Assembly (NCBI RefSeq): GCF_000382325.1
Contig: NZ_KB908062.1
Location: forward strand, 1 to 64,000
From: Woodsholea maritima DSM 17123
GTDB lineage: Bacteria > Pseudomonadota > Alphaproteobacteria > Caulobacterales > Maricaulaceae
DNA length: 64,000 bases
Reading direction: 5' to 3'
How positions within the stretch are numbered: the stretch's first letter is position 1; every line of letters begins with the position of its first letter. Positions 43,762 to 52,084 of this stretch are shown here, piece after piece. Below the pieces are notes generated by a model, which searched no databases, was not told the origin of the DNA, and saw nothing but the letters and a program-made list of their open reading frames with translations. A program made the position numbers and the translations under genes.

Positions 43762-45334
43762 GTATGTCCAGATTTTTGACACGACTTTGCGCGATGGCGA
43801 GCAAGCCCCCGGCTTTTCCATGCGCGAAGAGGGTAAGATGATGATGGCCCAGGCTCTGGCCGATCTGAACGTAGATATTATCGAGGCGGGCTTTCCGGCG
43901 GCCTCGCCGGGCGATTTCCGCGCGGTGGAGCGTATCGCGCAAGAGATCCATGGCCCGCGCATTTGTGCCCTGGCGCGCGCTATTCCCGGCGATATTGAAC
44001 GTGCGGGCGCAGCGATCCAGTCCGCGCCCAAGCGCCGCCTTCATGTGTTTCTCGGCACCAGTCCTTTGCACCGCGAAGCCAAGCTCAATATGACGCCGGG
44101 CGAAATCCTGGCGCGGATCCGCGACATGGTCGGTTATGCGCGGGAGTTTTCCGACAATGTCGAGTTCTCCGCCGAAGATGCTTTCCGCACCGAGCCGGAA
44201 TTTCTGGTCGAGGCACTCTCGACGGCGGCGGCGGCCGGGGCCGCGGTGTTAAACGTGCCCGACACGGTGGGCTATGCCACACCGGATGAGGTTTTTGCGC
44301 GCTTTTCCATGTTGATCGCTGAGGTCGAGCGTGCGCCGGAGGTGATCTTCTCCACCCATTGTCATAATGATTTGGGGATGGCGGTCGCCAATTCCCTGGC
44401 CGCGGTGCGCGCCGGGGTGCGCCAGATTGAGTGCACCTTGACCGGTATTGGCGAGCGTGCGGGCAATTGCGCTTTGGAAGATGTCGTGATGGCGATGCGC
44501 ACGCGCAAAGATATTTTCAATCTGCAAACCGGGATCGAGGCCCGTCATCTGATCGCGGCGAGCCATACCCTGGCCCAGGTGACCTCCACCCCGGTGCCGC
44601 GCAACAAATCCATCGTGGGGGCCAATGCCTTCGCCCATGAATCCGGGATCCACCAGCATGGGGTCCTGAAAAACCGCGAAACCTATGAAATTATGCGCCC
44701 GGAAGATGTCGGCGTTGATAAAAGCGCGATCATTCTGGGTAAGCATTCCGGCAAGCACGCCTTGAAGGCGCAGGCCGCCGATCTGGGCTGGAACTTGGAG
44801 GGCGAGCGCCTGGATGAGGTCTTCGCCGCGTTTAAACTCATGGCCGATGAGATTGGCTTGATTGATCAGGCGCGCTTGTGCGCCTTGCTGAGCCAGATGG
44901 AGAAGGGCGAAAGCTTTGAACCGCAATGGACTTTGGGCGCAATGGCACTCAATACCTCGGGCGAGGCGGGCAGCCAGACCCTGGCTCATATCGAGATGAT
45001 CCATAAGGCCGATGGCGCCGTCAGCGGCACCGCGCGCGCCAGCGGAGCCTTGGATAGTATTTTGAGCGCCATCAATATCGCGCGCGGTATAGAGGCGCGG
45101 GTTAGTGCCATCGACATGCATTATATTGCGATGGACCCAGAACCAGTGGCCAGTGATCCGCAACGCGCAGATGTTCTGGTGGATATCGAAATTGAAGCTT
45201 TTGGCGGGCTCTATCAGGGCCGGGCCCGCGCGCGCGACATCATGCCGGCCTGCGTCAATGCTTATCTTGATGCGTTGAGTAATGGCGAAGCCGTTGCGGC
45301 GCGTAAAACCCAAACAATGACATCAGCGGCCTAA
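43754..45334 (+). CDS. leuA: 2-isopropylmalate synthase
   Basis: 526 residues, the length of full LeuA with C-terminal regulatory domain. FDTTLRDGEQAPGFSM (residues 6-21) carries the catalytic Arg and metal Asp; STHCHNDLGMAVANSLAA gives the metal-binding HxH; TGIGERAGNCALEDVVMAMRTR and NAFAHESGIHQHGVLK complete the TIM barrel. The C-terminal ~130 residues (LNTSGEAGSQTLAHIEM...MHYIAMDPEPVASDPQRADVLVDIE) form the leucine-binding allosteric domain. It condenses acetyl-CoA with 2-ketoisovalerate, the first committed step to leucine. AAGG lies seven bases before the ATG. Controlled by the attenuator upstream; ilvE follows after 12 bases. Confidence 0.96.
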   Translation: MTEYVQIFDTTLRDGEQAPGFSMREEGKMMMAQALADLNVDIIEAGFPAASPGDFRAVERIAQEIHGPRICALARAIPGDIERAGAAIQSAPKRRLHVFLGTSPLHREAKLNMTPGEILARIRDMVGYAREFSDNVEFSAEDAFRTEPEFLVEALSTAAAAGAAVLNVPDTVGYATPDEVFARFSMLIAEVERAPEVIFSTHCHNDLGMAVANSLAAVRAGVRQIECTLTGIGERAGNCALEDVVMAMRTRKDIFNLQTGIEARHLIAASHTLAQVTSTPVPRNKSIVGANAFAHESGIHQHGVLKNRETYEIMRPEDVGVDKSAIILGKHSGKHALKAQAADLGWNLEGERLDEVFAAFKLMADEIGLIDQARLCALLSQMEKGESFEPQWTLGAMALNTSGEAGSQTLAHIEMIHKADGAVSGTARASGALDSILSAINIARGIEARVSAIDMHYIAMDPEPVASDPQRADVLVDIEIEAFGGLYQGRARARDIMPACVNAYLDALSNGEAVAARKTQTMTSAA

Positions 45335-45346
45335 AGGGGACATACT

Positions 45347-46312
45347 ATGGCGATTAATGCAGTCGAGACGATCTGGCATAATGGTAAGCTTATTCCCTGG
45401 GCCGAGGCGCAGGTTCACGCGCTCAGCCATGCTATCCATTACGGCACCTCGATGTTTGAGGGGATTCGGGTTTACGACACACCCAAGGGGCCAGTGGGCT
45501 TTCGCCTGACCGATCATATCGCGCGCCTGGGCGATTCAGTGCGAATCTATCATTTTGAGATGCCGTTTACTACGCAGGAGCTGGTCCAGGCGTGTAAAGA
45601 TGTGGTGGCGGCCAACCATCTTAGCTCGGCCTATATCCGACCTTTGGCGATGATGGGCTATGGTTCCATCGGCTTGGTTCCGGCCGCCGATACGCCGATG
45701 GAGGTGTTCATCGCGGCCTTCCCGTGGGGCGCCTATCTGGGCGCAGAGGCGCGTGAAAAAGGCGTGGATGTGTGCGTATCCAGCTGGAATAGGCTGGCCC
45801 CGAATACCGTGCCGACGGGGGCCAAGGCGGGCGGCAATTATCTTTCCAGCTATTTGATCTCCCGCGAAGCCAAATCGCGCGGCTACGCCGAAGGCATCGG
45901 TCTGGACCGTGAAGGGCGCTTGTCCGAAGGGGCGGGGGAAAATTTGTTCCTCATTAAAAATGGCAAGCTCTATACCCCGCCGGCATCCTCTTCAATTTTA
46001 CAGGGCATTACGCGCGATAGCATTATCAAGATTGCCGAGCATGAGGGCTTGGAAGTGGTTGAGCAGACCTTGGCGCGCGAGATGATGTATCTGTGTGAGG
46101 AGGCCTTCTTTACCGGCACGGCGGCAGAAATCACCCCGATCCGGTCCTTCGATGATCTGCCGACACGGGCCAAAGGCCCCGGCGAGATCACCCGCCTGAT
46201 CCAGGATCGCTTCTTTGGCCTGTTTGAAGGGCGTACCCCCGATCATTGGGGGTGGTTAGAGCCTATAGGGGCCTATGAAGGCCAAGAGGCGCGAGAGGTG
46301 ATTAGCGTTTAG
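45347..46312 (+). CDS. ilvE: Branched-chain amino acid aminotransferase
   Basis: 321 residues of fold-type IV aminotransferase: HALSHAIHYGTSMFEGIRVY near the N-terminus, IRPLAMMGYGSIGL, the PLP lysine in TGAKAGGNYLSSYLISREA, LSEGAGENLFLI, GITRDSIIKIA and EEAFFTGTAAEITPI. It transfers amino groups between glutamate and the 2-oxo acids of Leu, Ile and Val, thus completing the pathway begun by leuA in the same operon (GGGG about eight bases before its ATG). No terminator follows: the first CRISPR repeat begins 16 bases after the stop, on the same strand. Confidence 0.95.
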   Translation: MAINAVETIWHNGKLIPWAEAQVHALSHAIHYGTSMFEGIRVYDTPKGPVGFRLTDHIARLGDSVRIYHFEMPFTTQELVQACKDVVAANHLSSAYIRPLAMMGYGSIGLVPAADTPMEVFIAAFPWGAYLGAEAREKGVDVCVSSWNRLAPNTVPTGAKAGGNYLSSYLISREAKSRGYAEGIGLDREGRLSEGAGENLFLIKNGKLYTPPASSSILQGITRDSIIKIAEHEGLEVVEQTLAREMMYLCEEAFFTGTAAEITPIRSFDDLPTRAKGPGEITRLIQDRFFGLFEGRTPDHWGWLEPIGAYEGQEAREVISV

Positions 46313-46328
46313 GCCCTGCCTTCATCGT

Positions 46329-46759
46329 GTTGCGGCTGGACCGTGTTTTCTGATCTGCTAAGATCGGCAAGCGGCTAATGTACGGACAGGGCCGGTTGCG
46401 GCTGGACCGTGTTTTCTGATCTGCTAAGATTGTTCTGGACGTGGTTGAAGGTGATTACTTGTTGCGGCTGGACCGTGTTTTCTGATCTGCTAAGATAATG
46501 GCGTCAACAATGCCTTTGGCTTCTTGGTTGCGGCTGGACCGTGTTTTCTGATCTGCTAAGATGCGACTCGATAGTCTTGGAGCAAGAATTGTGTTGCGGC
46601 TGGACCGTGTTTTCTGATCTGCTAAGATTCTCGCTCACCACCTCATCAAGCTCTTGCGGTTGCGGCTGGACCGTGTTTTCTGATCTGCTAAGATACATTA
46701 AATCATTTGCCAAACCATGACCAGTTGCGGCTGGACCGTGTTTTCTGATCTGCTAAGAT
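46329..46759 (+). CRISPR. CRISPR array 1, seven 36-bp repeats, type II-C
   Basis: Seven identical repeats (GTTGCGGCTGGACC...GCTAAGAT) start at 46329, 46395, 46461, 46527, 46593, 46659 and 46724. The six spacers are 30 bases except the last (29). In crRNA sense the array reads on the plus strand, since the tracrRNA anti-repeat is complementary to this sense. Each repeat ends TGCTAAGAT, an extended -10-like element, suggesting one promoter per repeat as in Neisseria and Campylobacter. The array lies between ilvE and the convergent cas operon. Several spacers contain long open codon runs, as expected for phage coding DNA, but their origin is unknown. Confidence 0.98.
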
Positions 46760-46767
46760 AGCTATAT

Positions 46768-46800
46768 GGGCAATTTCCTGAAATAATTAGGAAATTGCCC
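46768..46800 (+). other. Conserved hairpin at the cas-side end of array 1
   Basis: Perfect 12-bp inverted repeat GGGCAATTTCCT / AGGAAATTGCCC with loop GAAATAATT, eight bases after the last repeat. The equivalent element of array 2 has the same geometry with compensated base changes (52043-52077). It lies between the convergent array and cas2, where it could act as a bidirectional transcription barrier or as a leader element. Confidence 0.9.
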
Positions 46801-46830
46801 ATTTCCAAATGAGAAAAACTGAGACATTCG

Positions 46831-47193
46831 CTAAAATAACGCCAGCTGATTTGGATTTTTTTTCTGGCGCTTTCGACTTTGGTCGCAAAAACGTATGATG
46901 TTTTCATATTGGCGATCCGTAAATTGATAGATGTATATATTGCCCCATTCAGGCAGCGCCGCTTCGATGCGATTGACGTAAGTTTCAAACTGCTCCTTAC
47001 CTTTGCAAAATCGCATATAATTAGAAAATTGGCTCATCTCAAAACCCAAATCAAGCAGATGCTGGCGAAATTGCGTAGCCGCCTTTCGCTGTGCTTTGGT
47101 TTCGACTGGTAAATCAAAAGTGACAAGAATCCACAAGATTTGATATCCACTTAAATGACGCGCTCCGGTATTGGCGCGCTTTGATACACTCAT
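46831..47193 (-). CDS. cas2: CRISPR-associated endonuclease Cas2
   Basis: 120 residues with the ferredoxin-like Cas2 layout: ILWILVTFDLPVETKAQRKAATQFRQHLLDLGFEMSQFSNYMRF holds the catalytic-type Asp in VTFDLP and the helix after it; PEWGNIYIYQFTDRQYENIIRF is the fourth strand region. It forms the Cas1-Cas2 integrase for new spacers. The first ~15 residues (MSVSKRANTGARHLSGY) are a short type II extension. ATG overlaps the cas1 stop by four bases, so the two are coupled. Confidence 0.96.
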   Translation of the reverse strand: MSVSKRANTGARHLSGYQILWILVTFDLPVETKAQRKAATQFRQHLLDLGFEMSQFSNYMRFCKGKEQFETYVNRIEAALPEWGNIYIYQFTDRQYENIIRFCDQSRKRQKKNPNQLALF

Positions 47194-48122
47194 ACCTCCC
47201 CCTCCAGGGCGGCGCGCCCTAAACTTGCCAATTCAAGCGGACTTGGGGGCTTAAAGATTTCCAATTGAGGCTTGCCGCTTTCAAAGCTCATCGCGAGAGA
47301 ATGGACAAAGCGTGCAACCTGCACTGCTACAGGTGAAAGGCCAATACCGCTATCGAGATCAAAGGTCGTTAAAGAGGTGAGCGCGAACTTGGTCGTGGGT
47401 GCTAGCTCGGTCTGCGCCTCTTGAAGACAGTTGAACACTATTTGATCGACCAGGGGGCGATAGGGTTCCATCAAATCGTCAGACAAGGCAAAGGCATTGG
47501 CTCTATTGCTATGAAAGATGCCCAATGTGGGATGGAGGCCCGAGGCGCAAATCGCCCGCGAGACCACAGCGCGTAAAACCGTGTATCCGTAATTGAGAAG
47601 GGCGTTCACCCCCGGCGTGGATTGATCGCGAGAGAACTCTGCACCCATTAAAGCTTTCCAGTATCGGCGTGCGGCTTGGGCCTCGACATTATCCGGATCG
47701 CCAGAGCGCACTTTGCGCGCAAGCAGGTTGAAGCCCTTGCCATCCTTGCCATTGGCATTGAGCACATGGCCCTGCATACGGATTTTTGCCGCGACAATCC
47801 TTTGCCAGAGCTGCTTTTTCAAAGGCTTCGCTGCCTCGGCCTGCGCCCTTAAGCGGGCGCCTTGTAAATGATGACCTTCAAAAGGCCACACCACACTGAC
47901 CGGGGCATGGTTGGGCCCGCACAGCACGACAGGAATGGCCCGTTCGGCCATGCGAACAAAAACGCTTGTCGACCAGGTTGTGCCATGGGCATGAACGATC
48001 AACGCGCCGATATCATCGAGCGGGATGCGCCCTTGCTCGTGCTTTTCTTGTGAGATGATCAAAAATCCGCGATAGACGTTGAGGTGCAGACCCTCTGTCG
48101 TGATATCAACAATCCGATCCAT
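47190..48122 (-). CDS. cas1: CRISPR-associated integrase Cas1 (type II)
   Basis: 310 residues. MDRIVDITTEGLHLNVYRGFLII and LDDIGALIVHAHGTTWSTSVFVRMAERAIPVVLCG form the N-terminal beta domain; the helical domain carries the metal ligands in GAEFSRD-containing and GLHPTLGIFH segments and DLMEPYRPLVD. It is the catalytic subunit for spacer integration and is of the type II Cas1 clade by its length and motifs. It follows cas9 after 46 bases on the same strand. With cas9 and cas2, and without csn2 or cas4, it defines subtype II-C. Confidence 0.97.
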   Translation of the reverse strand: MDRIVDITTEGLHLNVYRGFLIISQEKHEQGRIPLDDIGALIVHAHGTTWSTSVFVRMAERAIPVVLCGPNHAPVSVVWPFEGHHLQGARLRAQAEAAKPLKKQLWQRIVAAKIRMQGHVLNANGKDGKGFNLLARKVRSGDPDNVEAQAARRYWKALMGAEFSRDQSTPGVNALLNYGYTVLRAVVSRAICASGLHPTLGIFHSNRANAFALSDDLMEPYRPLVDQIVFNCLQEAQTELAPTTKFALTSLTTFDLDSGIGLSPVAVQVARFVHSLAMSFESGKPQLEIFKPPSPLELASLGRAALEGEV

Positions 48123-48168
48123 AGAGGGCCTGCCTATCGCTTTAGGGGCTGGGAAGGGCGCTTAGCGC

Positions 48169-51100
48169 TTACGCAATCTGCCGCTTTTGCGCCTTGCTCT
48201 CTTGGTCCTGCGGGCCAGGATCGAAGATCTGGCCGCTTGGGCTGATACGAATTTGACGACACTGGATCGCCTTCAAGCCGCTGGCAGTTTTTGAGAAAAA
48301 TTTGAAAGGGTCATCTTTGTCGCGATTTCTATTATCCGTGTTTGCTTCATTATGCGGCGCAAAGAAAATTTGACCATTTCCACCAAACTTCACAACTCTG
48401 GCAATACAATAGCCTTTGTCGGGATGGTTATACGCGACCATATCATTTTGCTGTAGCCGCAGAACCCGACGCGCGGTGGGGTGATCTTTATGGAAAGGCG
48501 AAGTCCAGTCTCTCTGGTGAACATCAAACATTGTGACAACTTCACAATGCCATTTACCATCCAGGGTTTCCCAAACATCATAGCGATAATTGGAATCCCC
48601 CTTAAAGCCTTTAAAGACTTTACCGTCGGAATCGCGAATGGGGATGGTCGATAGGGTTTCCGCGACCCGAACCCGGCGAATATTTTTAAATTGCTTATGG
48701 GTTTTTTGAAAAACCGCTAACGCCTCAGCAATGTCCTTGTCTTTCTGGAGACCTTCGATCGCACTATAAAGTTCAGCCTGCAGGCGCTCATCACGAACAT
48801 TCGGGATATCTTTGGCGACAAGAGAGTTGAAGGCTTTGCGGCGGACCACGATGGGATTGCCTTTGGCGTCTGTCTCTTGAGTAGGTCCATAGGCGGTATC
48901 ATTGTGCAATTGACCCGCGGTCTGGCCCTTGCCGAGTTTATATCCAGCCTGGGACACCCGGCCATGGTCGGGCTTATGGCTGACCACAATGGGCTGTAGC
49001 GCCGCTTTCAAATCTTCACGGAAGCTAGGCCAAGGCGGATTGTCGGCAATAATTTTCTTGATGGCGTAATCGAAGTTTTGGCTGTCCACAGTGCGGGCCA
49101 AGCCGGAAATATGCTTCAATAAAGCGCGGGTTGTCACCCCGATCACGGCCGCGTCAATGGCATGATGGCGGTGATCTTGGCGGTTTTTGGGTTGCGCGAC
49201 TTCAGCGTGATCTTGGTCACCCAGTAAACTGTTAAGCCCCCAATTTCGCCGCAGCATCTCGGTCAAGCGCCCAGGCGTGACCCACACATGATTACGTTTC
49301 TTTAGCTCGCCATGCTCATCCGCTTCCTCGAAAGGATAAAGACACTCCAAATATTCTTTGGCCAAGCGTGAAAGGTATTGTGTGTCGGTTAATTGGCGCG
49401 CAACAAAGTCTTCCTCGCCCTCAAATCGCGCCATAGCATCCGCCGCAAAGCGCCAGCGTTTATTCTTGGGCAAGATTTGTGCGCGGGCCAAAATCTCATC
49501 ATAATGGCTTTGCCATTCGGTAACCTCTGCGGGCGCACGATTACGTTTTTGCCGGTTGGCGGCGCTGATACATAAAATCAGATTGGCTTTACTATCATCC
49601 AAAGTCCGCGACCAGGGTAGGATGTGGTCAATATCAACCTCACCAGAGAATAACATAGACGCAGAAATGGCTTGACCCGAGTAAATGCAAACCCGTCCTT
49701 CAGGGTCTTTCGGGTTCAACTCTTCCCATAATTTCAAAAGGACGCGGTTGCTCCCGTTATTGCGCTGCCCCATCTCTTGCAATAATGACCCGCGCGCCTC
49801 AGCCTCGCGGCGGTTTTTCGCTTGAGCCTTATTGTATTCCGTCTTCTGCTTTTCCGACATTTGCAGATCACGGGCCAGTTCCAGCACCATGCTTTGCGGC
49901 TTACCGTGCTTGACCAGTAAATCATTGACCAGGCGGCGCAGTTGATTAAGCCCAATATGGACGGTGGGGTTGGTGATCCGCCCTTTATAAAGGTCATAGC
50001 CAATCGGGATGGGGCCTTCTTTCAGGCCGTCCCGTAAACTGTCTTTCAGCTCCAGCTCGACCACATCTTCATCCCCGGATCCAGGCGGGATATGGCGTTC
50101 CATCACCTCTTGATAAGGGGGAAGGCAATCCTCGCCCGCTTCGCTTTCAAAGCCCAAGCGAGAGTGATTATAGCCACAGCGTTTTGCGGCTTCGGCTTCG
50201 GGAATGACATCCTCTTTCAGCGCGTCCAACATCGCGCTCAACGCGGTTAATCCTAAACGGCCATACCCCTGCGGCAAGGGCGCATCGATGATGGCGATAG
50301 CCTGATCATCATCCAGCTTATAGTGGGCCTGCAGCCAATCGAGCAGGCGCTCTGGATCTTCTTCTTCTTTCAGCTTGGTGAGGATCGCCCATTGTTCCTC
50401 CAGCGTGAAATCGGCCCATTGCCCGCCAAAGCGTTTGGCATCCGCCATCAGGACATAAACTTCATCGCCCACCAGATCTTTTCGGGTCTCACTTTCTTTA
50501 TTGAACGTGGTTGTGCGCGGCAGTTTTAATTCTGTACGCAATTTTGCAAAGGACAGCTTCTTTTTCTGCCGCAATAACCAGATCAGCTTGTCGCGTTGCG
50601 CGCGGTTTAGCTTTTGATGGCTCAGATCGTCTAAAACAATCTCCAGCTCATTGACCTCTTTATACAGGCGGAAGGCCTGAAAAACGGGATGGGCTTTGGC
50701 CAGGCGCGTTTCTTTAGGGTTGAACGCACATTTACCCACTTGTGGCGGCTTTAACGGGCGTTGATAGAAAATAATGTCAAAGACATGTTTTTCGCGTTCA
50801 GATGTCAAAATGTCTGGATAGTATTGCGCCTGTGCCGCCCAAATCGCTTTAAACTCCGCTTCTAACAAGGCGCGGCTGGGGTAAAAGGCATAGCCCTCAG
50901 CCGTTAATAAATCAGAGCCCGCGCGCAAACGCACGGTTTGCCCCGCGCGCCGTCGTTTCGCCAGCCACTCGCCATAGGTGCGCGCATCGGACGCCATGAT
51001 CTGCGCCTCTAAATCGCGCACCCCCGCCCCGATTTTACCCAAATCATTGTCTTTACGGTCGGTTTTCCGGTTGGATTTAAATCCGCGCCGTTGATTGAGG

Positions 51101-51519
51101 TGAAACACCGCCCGGCCAATATATTCCAGCGGCAGTTTTTCATCCAAGGCCCGCGCGCGCAGTTCATAGGGGCCATCGCTACCTCCTCCGGATTTTTGGG
51201 CGATATCGCCCGTTTCCTGAACCAAAGCCCGGCGCATTTTCGCATCGCGTGGCATCAGGCCATATTCGCTTAAAGTTCGCAGCAGGGCTTTACGGCGGCG
51301 GATATAGCGATCGCGCCGGCGCGACATTGCACGCGCTTCACGCCGCGCCACGGCCAGAGAGGCTTTGGATTTGGGGTCTCGGCCGTCGGAAAAAATTCGT
51401 ACGCCCCCCCCCTTGCTCGACTCAGGTTCGCCTTTTGAGTTTAGGGCGTAAACCCAATAGCCTATAGAATTGGTGCCCAGATCAAATGCGAACAGCAGAG
51501 GTTTATATTTTTCAGTCAT
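48169..51519 (-). CDS. cas9: CRISPR-associated endonuclease Cas9 (type II-C)
   Basis: 1116 residues, a compact II-C Cas9. RuvC-I is LLFAFDLGTNSIGYWV (catalytic Asp13); the arginine-rich bridge helix is AVARREARAMSRRRDRYIRRR (written in two parts: AVARREARAMS, RRRDRYIRRR); RuvC-II is SMVLELARDLQM (Glu near 546); HNH is VDIDHILPWSRTLDDSKANL (His near 631, Asn near 654); RuvC-III is HHAIDAAVIGV (near 785). All catalytic residues are present. The C-terminal ~250 residues (wedge and PAM-interacting region, including DVWETLDGKWHCEVVTMFD) would set the PAM. AAGGGTGG precedes the ATG. It is expressed leftwards with cas1 and cas2, divergent from the tracrRNA. Confidence 0.97.
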   Translation of the reverse strand: MTEKYKPLLFAFDLGTNSIGYWVYALNSKGEPESSKGGGVRIFSDGRDPKSKASLAVARREARAMSRRRDRYIRRRKALLRTLSEYGLMPRDAKMRRALVQETGDIAQKSGGGSDGPYELRARALDEKLPLEYIGRAVFHLNQRRGFKSNRKTDRKDNDLGKIGAGVRDLEAQIMASDARTYGEWLAKRRRAGQTVRLRAGSDLLTAEGYAFYPSRALLEAEFKAIWAAQAQYYPDILTSEREKHVFDIIFYQRPLKPPQVGKCAFNPKETRLAKAHPVFQAFRLYKEVNELEIVLDDLSHQKLNRAQRDKLIWLLRQKKKLSFAKLRTELKLPRTTTFNKESETRKDLVGDEVYVLMADAKRFGGQWADFTLEEQWAILTKLKEEEDPERLLDWLQAHYKLDDDQAIAIIDAPLPQGYGRLGLTALSAMLDALKEDVIPEAEAAKRCGYNHSRLGFESEAGEDCLPPYQEVMERHIPPGSGDEDVVELELKDSLRDGLKEGPIPIGYDLYKGRITNPTVHIGLNQLRRLVNDLLVKHGKPQSMVLELARDLQMSEKQKTEYNKAQAKNRREAEARGSLLQEMGQRNNGSNRVLLKLWEELNPKDPEGRVCIYSGQAISASMLFSGEVDIDHILPWSRTLDDSKANLILCISAANRQKRNRAPAEVTEWQSHYDEILARAQILPKNKRWRFAADAMARFEGEEDFVARQLTDTQYLSRLAKEYLECLYPFEEADEHGELKKRNHVWVTPGRLTEMLRRNWGLNSLLGDQDHAEVAQPKNRQDHRHHAIDAAVIGVTTRALLKHISGLARTVDSQNFDYAIKKIIADNPPWPSFREDLKAALQPIVVSHKPDHGRVSQAGYKLGKGQTAGQLHNDTAYGPTQETDAKGNPIVVRRKAFNSLVAKDIPNVRDERLQAELYSAIEGLQKDKDIAEALAVFQKTHKQFKNIRRVRVAETLSTIPIRDSDGKVFKGFKGDSNYRYDVWETLDGKWHCEVVTMFDVHQRDWTSPFHKDHPTARRVLRLQQNDMVAYNHPDKGYCIARVVKFGGNGQIFFAPHNEANTDNRNRDKDDPFKFFSKTASGLKAIQCRQIRISPSGQIFDPGPQDQESKAQKRQIA

Positions 51520-51740
51520 AAAGCCACCCTTAATTCAAGGCATTTTAAGGGGGGATTCTCTAAAAATCAAACCCTTCAGGTGAAAATTTTATTATGTGGT
51601 GATGTAGGGAATTAATAGTTGACCTGTCGTGTAAAGTCATATAGACTTTAATAAGTCGCTGGTAGAGAAAGCGTGCAATGCTGGGTCCAAACAGACAAAG
51701 CACGCCTCATCAAAGCAGAAATTGAAAATACCATCGATTA

Positions 51741-51770
51741 GACAGTTGGTCCACCCCAACTGTCGCTTTT
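51741..51770 (+). terminator. Intrinsic terminator-like hairpin in the cas9-tracrRNA gap
   Basis: GACAGTTGG / CCAACTGTC perfect stem (51741-51764) followed by GCTTTT. It is preceded on the plus strand by a 22-codon frame (GTG 51675 to TAG 51740) and by TTGACC-type promoter elements near 51620, so a short transcript may end here. The rest of 51520-51826 has an AAAGTC-N5-GACTTT dyad (about 51634-51650). Confidence 0.55.
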
Positions 51771-51826
51771 ACATAGCACATGGCACGTCAATCTTTTCAA
51801 GTGGTGATGTAGTTGCGGTTTGACGC

Positions 51827-51856
51827 TTGACAGGGGAATTCTCCTGTCGCAATTAT
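51827..51856 (+). promoter_or_regulatory. tracrRNA promoter
   Basis: Consensus -35 TTGACA (51827-51832), 18-base spacer, -10-like AATTAT (51851-51856). The predicted start (about 51862) coincides with the first base of the anti-repeat. Confidence 0.75.
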
Positions 51857-51860
51857 GCTG

Positions 51861-51946
51861 AACTTATCAGATCAGAAAACACGCGTCTGGCCGTTAACAA
51901 GCCTTGATTGCACCAAATAAGGCCGTCCCTCCGGGGGCGGCTTTTT
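51861..51946 (+). ncRNA. tracrRNA
   Basis: An anti-repeat (51861-51898: AACTTATCAGATCAGAAAAC then ACGCGTCTGGCCGTTAAC) pairs with the repeat over most of its length, with the usual bulge near the CGTC/GGTC region. It is followed by AAGCCTTGATTGC and the closing hairpin GGCCGTCCC TCC GGGGGCGGC (51921-51941) with a T run. The order anti-repeat, short linker, terminator with GGCCGTC is that of II-C tracrRNAs. It is transcribed away from cas9 and towards array 2. Confidence 0.92.
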
Positions 51947-52042
51947 ATGTTGAATGCGCACGCAACACTCGGTGAGTCGCGAAAAAAATGGACCAATTTC
52001 ACATAATATTCGGTAGAATGTTTGATTTTTTTGAAATTAAAA

Positions 52043-52077
52043 CGGGTAATTCTCTAAAATTTTCAGAGAATTACCCG
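52043..52077 (-). other. Conserved hairpin at the cas-side end of array 2
   Basis: Inverted repeat CGGGTAATTCTCT / AGAGAATTACCCG with a nine-base loop. In crRNA sense (minus strand) the 12-bp stem GGGTAATTCTCT starts eight bases after the repeat end, loop GAAAATTTT, exactly as in array 1. On the minus strand it is followed by TTTTAATTT, so it may terminate the array transcript; it also separates the array from the convergent tracrRNA gene. Confidence 0.9.
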
Positions 52078-52084
52078 CATATCG

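Noticed and set aside
44249-45313. Long minus-strand frame (354 codons) antisense to leuA
   Set aside because: It is a mirror of GC-rich leuA codons with no ribosome site or recognisable domain.
46504-46988. Minus-strand frames through CRISPR array 1 (repeating LSRSENTVQPQ)
   Set aside because: They are translations of the CRISPR repeats, not genes; the same holds for the frames at 51988-52435 over array 2.
46831-51519. Subtype II-A or II-B assignment of the CRISPR system
   Set aside because: No csn2 or cas4 gene, and Cas9 is compact (1116 residues) with II-C tracrRNA layout.
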